Shown here in pieces: positions 44,801-52,241 of a stretch of DNA of 64,000 bases. Each line of letters starts with the position of its first letter. The stretch's first letter is position 1. Position numbers and translations under genes: made by a program. The notes beneath the pieces are model-generated. The model had not been told where the DNA came from. It saw only the letters and a program-made list of their open reading frames with translations, and did no database searches. This stretch comes from Paramoeba atlantica (Eukaryota > Discosea): the NCBI GenBank assembly GCA_977017575.1, contig CDRNVI010000004.1, forward strand, positions 248,001-312,000. Direction: 5' to 3'.

Positions 44801-45352
44801 ACGATCCCCGAGTAGAGTATGTTCAGCTTCCAAGAACCTTTCCTACGATACACGCTGGTCACTTTCCCAAGTGAGATGTTGGTGTCATCTCGATTCCCGA
44901 AAGACCACGCGACCGAACATAGCGTTCCTTTTTTGATATGTTGAGACTTCGATTGGATATCGCTTGCTTGTAGAGGAAAGCCTCGTGTAGCGAATTGGGA
45001 CGACAGTGTGTCACACATCTCTGCCGAATTCGCATTCTCTACGAATCGAATTCTATCTAGCGCGGAGTTCAACACATTCCCCATTTCAGACAAAGTTGTA
45101 CCACCAGAATTTTCGTCAGGCGCTGGAAGAGGACTGGGAAGTTCCGATTGTACGGGGTTCCCATCACTAATCGTACCGTATGACTTGTGAGGTTGCGGAG
45201 AGGAGAACACAGAATTTACCGATCGAGCTGAATGATTGGTTTGTCGCTCAGAAGCGGTAGAGTCTGTCCCCCCTGCATCCTGCAGATAGTCTTGCAGATC
45301 AGGGTTCTGACCTACGATGGACGCAATCCCGTTGTCCGTACGTTCCTCTACG
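41881..45352 (-). pseudogene. LINE D main part: shared module, RT, endonuclease
   Basis: Open frame of 1109 aa from an internal Met at 45210; LINE sequence reaches the YR1 border at 45352. With the Met at 45210 as residue 1, the shared module is near 88-160 (CSVAWSF...SLGKV...RRKG...Y...LP). The RT has KTGGGIRPVA, IDLKNAFN, GVRQGSTLS and YIDD at about 594-597. The zinc motifs CPGC...H...C and CTQC...H...C and the RLE core GPDLVVFW...YDFTVIHE...KRKQDTY follow. It is closest to LINE A. It is cut from its N-terminal part only by YR1. Confidence 0.82.
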
Positions 45353-45559
45353 AATTGCTCATCAGAATATAATTTTAATAAACAAATAATTAATTTGTAA
45401 TCACTAAATATAATTTATCAAATACGAGGCACCCAAATACCTGTGTTTTGAACGTTACTATAAATAAAATTATTTGATGAATATAGTACTAAAGGACGTC
45501 CTTATCAAAACAATCTTCACCTCTCTCTCTCTTGCGAATGGGTAGTTCCCCGGCGGGGA
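45353..45559 (-). repeat. YR1 split repeat P, copy 1
   Basis: 207 bp matching 45809-46015. It contains the GC hairpin TTCCCCGGCGGGGA. Confidence 0.82.
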
Positions 45560-45583
45560 GTGGTTCGGGGGATGGCGGGTGGG

Positions 45584-45810
45584 GCAACTTTCCTTTTGCG
45601 AAAATAGAGAAAAGCTACTAGTGTAATAATAAAGTATAGTACTGTATAATTGATAATCTACAAATATACATGGTTCCCCCCAGAGGGGGCAATGTCACAC
45701 TGAAATCAGATCATAATATTAAATATCATGTGCCCCGTAGGGCCACGGTCAGATCTCATACAGAATCAAAAGTATCTTCTTTGATCAATTCTTTCCGTAA
45801 ACTATAAGAA
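45584..45810 (-). repeat. YR1 split repeat Q, copy 1
   Basis: 227 bp matching 50138-50364. It contains the hairpin CCCCCCAGAGGGGG and the motif TGTGCCCCGTAGGGCCA. Confidence 0.82.
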
Positions 45811-46015
45811 TTGCTCATCAGAATATAATTTTAATAAACAAATAATTAATTTGTAATCACTAAATATAATTTATCAAATACGAGGCACCCAAATACCTGT
45901 GTTTTGAACGTTACTATAAATAAAATTATTTGATGAATATAGTACTAAAGGACGTCCTTATCAAAACAATCTTCACCTCTCTCTCTCTTGCGAATGGGTA
46001 GTTCCCCGGCGGGGA
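45809..46015 (-). repeat. YR1 split repeat P, copy 2
   Basis: Second P copy, directly after Q. Confidence 0.82.
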
Positions 46016-46206
46016 CCACCCACTCGCCAGTTCTCACAATCACCCACACGCTAGTAATGTGGCGAAACCCCCAGGTCGCCTACTACCTGAGAGCCCCCCT
46101 CATCACCTCGTACTCTCACTCACACATTGCCCAATCCTCACATCAACATACATCCCATACATATCAAAATCGCTCGAATATCCGTTCTTCCTGGTTATTG
46201 ATTGTA
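46016..46206 (-). other. YR1 3' internal spacer
   Basis: No gene seen; sequence between the P repeat and the end of the RT/RNase H ORF. Confidence 0.4.
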
Positions 46207-49029
46207 TCAATGCTTTTTCTCTTCACACATTCTGCTATATGGATCTGCAGGATTTTCTTTTGATGCAATATATTCTGCCTGTACTGCAATTCCTTGACGA
46301 TTCAAATATTTCAACAAACCATACAACTCCGAAGTAATGCCATCAGATCCTGACACTTTCCTATTGATCGCTGCTAAACAGGATGTATTGTCAACAAATA
46401 AATCTACGCATGTATCTCGCTGAAAGTGATGCCCGTACTTCTCAAACGCCAAACGTACTGCCCGAGCTTCGGCTCGATTCACTTCGTACTTGAAACCCTC
46501 CGGCCAGGAGGCTCCGGTACATAAAACTTTCCCATAGTCGAGGTAAAGCACCGCCCCCCACCCGGTGGACGACGCATCGGTAAATAGAACGTGCTGATGT
46601 GGTACTGTATCAGGGTGTCGGACCGGGTCCACTGGAGAACAATAGATCAAGGAATCGCGCCACTCGGTCAACTTCACTCGCACTCGTAATGGTAAAGGTA
46701 CGACAGTATCCAATAGGCAAGGATCGCGATTTAAATGATTGATTCGTCGTCGGACAATTTTCAAGAATAGATGATATTGGGGAATCGGTATGCCCATGAT
46801 TGCCGAAGCAAAAATGAGCCTCCCAACACCGGCCTCCAGCCCAGAGTATGTGGTATGCATGTAGTTATCATTCTGAAGTCTTCGCGTTATCTTGGGTCCC
46901 AATGCAACTTTCCCTGATCGGTGGTGATAATTGACTCCATTGAATGTGTAGTTCTGCAAAGGTGGCACCCCAAGCTCCTTAAAACGGGCGTTAACTTGCT
47001 GCGCCCGTCGATCTATAAACGCGGCATATTCCTGTGTATTTTTGTCACTAGAAGCGTAACGAATGCCGTCGATATACACATCCAGACCATTGTGGGCAAA
47101 CGCCGATTTCTTATTACAGTAAGCTGGATCTCCCGCTATTGTCGCGGTTAACGAGTGCATCAACTCAGGGGCACACCGGTGTCCCATCGGCATCACATTC
47201 ATTTCATATACTTGCCCACTGCGGTCCAAAAATCTGAACTTCGCCCTACTTTCGGATGGAATCGCGACCTGAAAAAAACCGCATGCCAGATCACGCTTTA
47301 CCGCCGAGTCCTGTCGGGCTCGATGGAGATAATAGGCTGCATGTTTTACCGGTACTTGTGGCTCATAAACCTCCTTAATCCGCGCGTTGTCATCCCGGGT
47401 CCATGCTATAAACCGCCGGCGTTCTGTCTCGTCGTCAGCAGGCTCGACAACCGTGAATGGTATCACCCATTCCATCGTTGGGCGACGCTGTGCTTCCTCT
47501 GTGTTGACGTGTGACACAAATCCTGCGTCCACCAGCTGGGTTATATCCTTGTCGTGCAATAATGATTTACACGCCGGTGTTTTACTCGGAGTGTTTGGTA
47601 ACCGAGTTAAAATTTTCCATGTCTCCTGGAAGCGCTCACGTGCTTTTTGGTTCATTAACAGTTTAAGTCGCTCGACCTCCATCTGTGGAATATTTAGCTT
47701 CACATGCAAGGGCAACTTCCAATCCCCCTCCTGTGCCACCTTAGAGGTCCTCCTCGATCTCGTTATTGTGTGCTTTACCTTCTCGTGTGGTATATCTTCC
47801 AAAAACTTGCTAAAAATAACCTCGGGGCTCACAGTATCTGTAGTTTTGACGTGGCCTTCTGGGTACCAAGCGCCAAGGCGGTAGTGACTGGGTCCGCATT
47901 GTACCGCAGGAGGGACTCCAGGGATTGGTGCTTTGCGAGATGTTGCACCTCGTCGAGTCGGATTGTCCCGTTGGCTACCTCTGTGAAAAGGTGTGTGATT
48001 GCGCCCCTCTTCGCCGAATGCGTGCCGTACCCCGCCCCTAACCGCTCTCGAATGCGGGCGTCGACCTCCGTCACCGTTGATCTGGACATTGGCTGGTGCT
48101 GTCCCAACTGACTGATGTACGCGTGAAGGGTAGCGGTTCCGGGGCCCTCGATCACCGTGTACATGGAGGGTCGGTATGGGTTGAACCTGGAAGTCTTTGT
48201 TTTTCGCCCCCACCAAATCACTATTCTTAACGGCGTTAATTCGCGAAATTGTTCCTTCGTCAAACTTGCAGTCTCTGTCCACCGGCTGGCTGCTTTCCAA
48301 CAAAGCATCAAGGTATGTCTTTCGCTGCATGGGAGATGGTGCCATAACTGGTTCAGTAACGTGGGTGTCAAAGGAGCCATCTGGCGTACTGGCTCCGTGG
48401 CCCCTTCTGCCATCAGTGATTTTACATAAAATTTTAGAGGATTCGTTTCCAGGCCTGCGAGGCTTAATATAGAAGCGAGGCTGCGTGCGTACGTGAGCTT
48501 GCCCTGTACTCTGATGTTCATCGTCGCCACAAAAGTTACTGCATGTATCGCGGTAATTTCGATTGCCTTCCAATTGCAAAAGGCGGTTAGTCTTTCCCAC
48601 AACCTCGCCCTGCTTTTCCAGGTTGCGTTGCTCCACATCTCGGACATCCCATCTAGTGCTACACGGACCTCTTCCGTCACGTGAGTAATTCCCATTAATA
48701 ACTTCATCAACTTCATCCTTACTGGCGTAGTATCCACACTTAACATTCCTCCGTACAAACTCCCAGATCTTATCAATCTCCCTTTCAAGTCGCCTGCACT
48801 TGGTACATTCACCGTCTGCTTTTCCGTTTGTAACCTTCTCTCCCTCCTCCTTTTCTTTGCAACTTGCATATTCGACACACTTTTCCCCTTGAATATAATA
48901 ACACTGGCCGTTAGGGTGGGGCTTTTTCATAAGCTCTTGCTGCTCCCGGCAGGGCCAGCCACCCGCGAACGAAAATCCCGCTTTGGACAGTTTTTCCATA
49001 CATGATCGGGTGAACGGCACCCAAAACAC
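46207..49029 (-). CDS. YR1 reverse transcriptase and RNase H (940-aa frame)
   Basis: DIRS-type RT with the boxes around RRFIAWTRDDN, KRDLACGFFQV and MPMGHRCAPELMH, followed by a DIRS-type RNase H (LFTDASSTGWGAVLY, EARAVRLAFEKY, FVDNTSCLAAI, and ENPADPYSR at the C-terminus). The N-terminal part overlaps the YR gene and the end of the gag-like gene in other frames, which is usual for these elements. The gene would act in reverse transcription of the element RNA. It looks whole. Confidence 0.85.
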   Translation of the reverse strand: MFWVPFTRSCMEKLSKAGFSFAGGWPCREQQELMKKPHPNGQCYYIQGEKCVEYASCKEKEEGEKVTNGKADGECTKCRRLEREIDKIWEFVRRNVKCGYYASKDEVDEVINGNYSRDGRGPCSTRWDVRDVEQRNLEKQGEVVGKTNRLLQLEGNRNYRDTCSNFCGDDEHQSTGQAHVRTQPRFYIKPRRPGNESSKILCKITDGRRGHGASTPDGSFDTHVTEPVMAPSPMQRKTYLDALLESSQPVDRDCKFDEGTISRINAVKNSDLVGAKNKDFQVQPIPTLHVHGDRGPRNRYPSRVHQSVGTAPANVQINGDGGRRPHSRAVRGGVRHAFGEEGRNHTPFHRGSQRDNPTRRGATSRKAPIPGVPPAVQCGPSHYRLGAWYPEGHVKTTDTVSPEVIFSKFLEDIPHEKVKHTITRSRRTSKVAQEGDWKLPLHVKLNIPQMEVERLKLLMNQKARERFQETWKILTRLPNTPSKTPACKSLLHDKDITQLVDAGFVSHVNTEEAQRRPTMEWVIPFTVVEPADDETERRRFIAWTRDDNARIKEVYEPQVPVKHAAYYLHRARQDSAVKRDLACGFFQVAIPSESRAKFRFLDRSGQVYEMNVMPMGHRCAPELMHSLTATIAGDPAYCNKKSAFAHNGLDVYIDGIRYASSDKNTQEYAAFIDRRAQQVNARFKELGVPPLQNYTFNGVNYHHRSGKVALGPKITRRLQNDNYMHTTYSGLEAGVGRLIFASAIMGIPIPQYHLFLKIVRRRINHLNRDPCLLDTVVPLPLRVRVKLTEWRDSLIYCSPVDPVRHPDTVPHQHVLFTDASSTGWGAVLYLDYGKVLCTGASWPEGFKYEVNRAEARAVRLAFEKYGHHFQRDTCVDLFVDNTSCLAAINRKVSGSDGITSELYGLLKYLNRQGIAVQAEYIASKENPADPYSRMCEEKKH
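47829..48878 (-). CDS. YR1 tyrosine recombinase (349 aa)
   Basis: Has the R-H-x-x-R-H-Y set of the phage-integrase fold: the first Arg in SRWTE, H-x-x-R in THSAKRGA, then HLAKH and the nucleophile Tyr in SLLRY. It would insert the element DNA by site-specific recombination and so leave no target-site duplication, which fits the simple junctions with LINE D. It overlaps the RT/RNase H frame. Confidence 0.85.
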   Translation of the reverse strand: MSNMQVAKKRRRERRLQTEKQTVNVPSAGDLKGRLIRSGSLYGGMLSVDTTPVRMKLMKLLMGITHVTEEVRVALDGMSEMWSNATWKSRARLWERLTAFCNWKAIEITAIHAVTFVATMNIRVQGKLTYARSLASILSLAGLETNPLKFYVKSLMAEGATEPVRQMAPLTPTLLNQLWHHLPCSERHTLMLCWKAASRWTETASLTKEQFRELTPLRIVIWWGRKTKTSRFNPYRPSMYTVIEGPGTATLHAYISQLGQHQPMSRSTVTEVDARIRERLGAGYGTHSAKRGAITHLFTEVANGTIRLDEVQHLAKHQSLESLLRYNADPVTTALALGTQKATSKLQIL

Positions 49030-50141
49030 AGCATTCCCGGTCTTCGGTATGGCGCAGGCGCGCGAGCTGGTGTGACGTGCGGAGTAAAATAACGCTGCGA
49101 TCCTTGAGGTACATACGTGGCGTATGCTCGAGATAAACGTTTTTCTCTTTCGGCCAGCTGATCACTCACGTGGTGGTAAAATTTATCGTTGGGACGCACG
49201 TCTTTTTGCATTTTCTCATGTACTAGCTCCACGTCCACGCGACGCGCACGCCAGTACGCGTCACGTAGCGATTGGATAATTGCTCGGCCCATCTCAAGAA
49301 AAGTACTCTGGTTCCACCCGGGCGTTTGTCGAGCCAGAATAATCCACTTGCAGAAAATTCCATTAAAATTACGCTCTTGCTGTTTTACGAAAGTACGATC
49401 TTGGAAGTACTGGTTAACTCGTAATCCAAACTCAGGTGCATCACGCAGTTCACGTATTAAATCCCTCGTTCGAAACCCACCCTCATCGAGAGACATAATC
49501 CACGGCTCAAATGTAATGGGCTCATAGGGATCCAGGGCGTTCGGGTCGAGAACCAACGGGGATGCATCTGTCGAAAATATCACTTCCGCAGGTTCCTCAT
49601 TAACACGAGTTTCATCGAGCGCGTTCATTTGCCGTACAGGTCGGCGCCCTTGTGTCGGTAACATCGCAGAGGGTACAGTTGGTTGAGTTCCTGGCGTGGT
49701 CGAAGGTTGTGTCGGATCTCCTGCTGTCTGTGGCCCCCCCTGGGCTGTCCCTCCCCTCGTCTCGGTCTGTGGAACCTCCCCTGGAAAATGGTGGATTTTT
49801 ACCTGATAATAATTCAGTTCCGCATGAGGAAAAGGATACTCTTTCGTGGGTTCATCTTCCCACACGGCCCATAACTCCAAACCTTCCTGACGAACTTTTC
49901 CGTACACTGCTTTTATTGATTCATTGGGCTCGTCCTTGCGGCGAAAAAAAGCTTGCACTGACACCGCCGGCTTGTCGGCCGGTGCCAAAAGAAGTCTCTC
50001 CCGGATCACTGCACATACATTGGTCAGATCGTGCGTCGTAAGCGGCTCGGTAGGCGCGAGCGGCTCCGTCACAGGAGAGGAACGTCGGGAGCTCCGTAAG
50101 CTCCGCGTCGAAGGATTCATAGTTGCGAGTTCTGATCGCAA
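48927..50141 (-). CDS. YR1 gag-like protein with zinc knuckle (404 aa)
   Basis: First gene of the element. Residues about 55-115 carry a divergent form of the shared module (VSVQAFFRRK...YGKV...WAVWEDEP...YPFP...YYQVKI). A helical middle region follows (RDLIRELRDAPEFGLRVNQYF), then a CCHC knuckle near the C-terminus (CFGCRSPDHVWKNCP). It probably packages the element RNA. The 55010-55600 product of YR2 has the same middle region and knuckle. Confidence 0.8.
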   Translation of the reverse strand: MRSELATMNPSTRSLRSSRRSSPVTEPLAPTEPLTTHDLTNVCAVIRERLLLAPADKPAVSVQAFFRRKDEPNESIKAVYGKVRQEGLELWAVWEDEPTKEYPFPHAELNYYQVKIHHFPGEVPQTETRGGTAQGGPQTAGDPTQPSTTPGTQPTVPSAMLPTQGRRPVRQMNALDETRVNEEPAEVIFSTDASPLVLDPNALDPYEPITFEPWIMSLDEGGFRTRDLIRELRDAPEFGLRVNQYFQDRTFVKQQERNFNGIFCKWIILARQTPGWNQSTFLEMGRAIIQSLRDAYWRARRVDVELVHEKMQKDVRPNDKFYHHVSDQLAEREKRLSRAYATYVPQGSQRYFTPHVTPARAPAPYRRPGMLCFGCRSPDHVWKNCPKRDFRSRVAGPAGSSKSL

Positions 50142-50364
50142 CTTTCCTTTTGCGAAAATAGAGAAAAGCTACTAGTGTAATAATAAAGTATAGTACTGTA
50201 TAATTGATAATCTACAAATATACATGGTTCCCCCCAGAGGGGGCAATGTCACACTGAAATCAGATCATAATATTAAATATCATGTGCCCCGTAGGGCCAC
50301 GGTCAGATCTCATACAGAATCAAAAGTATCTTCTTTGATCAATTCTTTCCGTAAACTATAAGAA
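50138..50364 (-). repeat. YR1 split repeat Q, copy 2 (5' end)
   Basis: The 5' terminal repeat on the minus strand, overlapping the first codon of the gag-like gene. Confidence 0.82.
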
Positions 50365-51762
50365 CACTTCATTTTTATTATGGAATGCAGACGCAACATT
50401 GGATAAGGGTGATGCGTTCGTGTCCTCATTAGGCCTTTCTTTCGTCTGATTCGCGTCAAAAGGCGTCATAAACGCGATGTCCGGGGCATCTGGCCTCATG
50501 TCCGGGGCATCTGGCGTTTTTGGAGTCAAGAGTATGCCCGTACTCTCATCTGGCGGCGTGATAGTTCCGGTGGGCGTGTAGACTGCGGTGGGGTCCGCCT
50601 CGTCGAGCGCATCGGAGAATGGGTCGAAACTGTAAACGTCATAAACATAACCGTTTCCTACCCATTTGTATCCTTTAAATTTCGGATCTTTTGGGTCAGT
50701 GCACTGGGGATTTCGATCTTCCGACAGACCTCCTTCAGCTTCGGGGATGTTTTTATCCATGTTGTCCGAGTCTGTACCTTCTAGTTCATCACTTTTCTTT
50801 TCTGTTAGCTTCTTTGTTGGGGATTTTGAATTTACGAACTTAACTTTTATTTGACGCACCGGTGTAGACGTTGGATTTTTCTCAACTGGAGTGCAAGACG
50901 TATCCCTTGTTACCTCCCCCTGATCGTTCCAATTGGCATCATTCTTGCTCTGACTGATTCTTTTTTTTGCTCCTTCCTTGACTTGTAGCTCTTCCGGTGA
51001 TGCATTCTGACCGCGGTTTGAAAGTTCAGGTAGGGCTATGTTTGGCTGACTGTTTGCGATCGATGCTATGGCCGAAACAGCTGCCCCGCAGGTTTTAGCA
51101 GCCGCGCAACACGACTTCGCAATAATGGAACTCCACCCGTTTTCATTGTGCGGCGTTAACTTGTATCCTTCGGGTCGACGAATGCGAATTAATGAACTGA
51201 TTTTTCCTTGCCTCGTAGCGTTCGCTTCCTGGTCTTTTCTTTCCTTTACTTTTCTTTCTTCTTCTTCAATTTGTTTCTTCAACTGGTAAAAGGACATTCG
51301 AAAACCTTTTTTTGCATTCTTTTTCACGGTTGGCGGGGTACCCGGACGAGTGAGCGATGTATCTACGGGTGTGCGCGGGGGAGGTGTGCATGTTAAATGG
51401 TCCGGCCGTTGCGGGGGTGGCGATTGTTGCGGTGCTGGAAGAAAGAGCATTTGTTGCGGTGGTGGCGGCGTTTGTTGCGGTGGTGGTGGTGTTCGTTGCT
51501 GCAGCCGTTTCGGGAGTGGCGATTGTTGCGGTGGTTTTTGTGGTGGACGTTGCTGTGTTCGCGCCGATGGCTGCAGTGGTGGCTGTGGTGGTGGTGATCG
51601 TTGCTGCGGCGGTGGTGGCGATCGTTGTGGTGGCGGTTGTGGCGATGGCGGCGGCAGTGGCGTTCCCGCGGTCAGTTTCTTCTTCCGGCGTGTGGGTGGA
51701 AGCGACTGGACGACGGGAGCTACCCCCGTCTCCTTCGCCTTGGCACGCGTCAGCATGCCCAT
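50365..51762 (-). pseudogene. LINE D N-terminal part
   Basis: Starts at the Met at 51762. Its first 28 residues are almost the same as LINE A (MGMLTRAKAK.TGVAPVVQSL..TRRKKK). A proline/glutamine-rich region follows, then Ser/Lys-rich sequence unlike LINE A. The frame runs to the YR1 border and then stops within the Q repeat. The rest of the gene is at 41881-45352. Confidence 0.75.
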
Positions 51763-51798
51763 TTATTTGAAAAAGAGTAGGAAAGAAAACAACAACAA

Positions 51799-52023
51799 TT
51801 CCACATACATTAAAAACAACTTGTAAGAAAACATTGTTGTAAGAGCTAAAGAAATATATCGCTGATATCCTGAATCTCATCCACTGCCTATATTTACTAG
51901 CTAAAGAATATTCGTATTATTGATGCAACTATCCGGATGTATATAGCGCGCAAACTATTTCAAAAGCATAATATAAAATTATAATACGTAGTGAAGGGGC
52001 TTTGCCCCCTGGCACGCAGCCAC
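51799..52023 (-). repeat. YR2 split repeat X, copy 2, right piece
   Basis: Continues the X repeat interrupted at 41711, and includes the second copy of the 10-bp target duplication. Confidence 0.75.
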
Positions 52024-52241
52024 CACCCCGATCGCTCGTCTCCTCACAACATCCTGTCTCTCGTATATTAAATCGCTGCACGTTCCACATACAAAATTCC
52101 ATTGCGAAGCTGGCCAAGCTGCGAACGGAAGCTTGATAAACCTACATTTGATCATTCACTAAATATATATTTTTTTTTTTTTTTTTTGAAAGAAGAAGCA
52201 ATCTTTTTTTTTTTTTGTGTGTGTGTGTGTGTGTTTAATCT
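52024..52241. other. YR2 3' spacer with A/T run and GT microsatellite
   Basis: No gene. It holds T-runs near 52170-52186 and 52205-52217 and a GT repeat at about 52218-52235. Confidence 0.5.

Larger units (their letters stand above)
45353..50364 (-). mobile_element. YR retroelement 1 (DIRS/Ngaro/PAT-type), looks whole
   Basis: A 5.0-kb element inside the LINE D coding region. On the minus strand: Q repeat (50364-50138), gag-like ORF, YR and RT/RNase H ORFs, then P (46015-45809), Q (45810-45584) and P (45559-45353). This is the A1-ORFs-B1-A2-B2 layout of Ngaro/PAT and related YR elements. Both repeat pairs look identical by eye, so it is the youngest layer of the nest. Confidence 0.85.
41712..51798 (-). 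mobile_element. LINE D (RLE-type), inserted in a YR2 repeat and split by YR1
   Basis: Flanked by 10-bp direct repeats TTCCACATAC at 41702-41711 and 51799-51808, a target-site duplication within the X repeat of YR2. Without YR1 it is about 5.1 kb. The 5' UTR is about 36 nt. The coding parts are 50356-51762 and 41881-45352. The 3' UTR (41712-41880) has no poly(A) tail. Confidence 0.8.

Noticed and set aside
51266-51880. Threonine/alanine- and glycine-rich frames on both strands
   Set aside because: They arise from the proline/glutamine-coding repeats of the LINE D N-terminus read in other frames.
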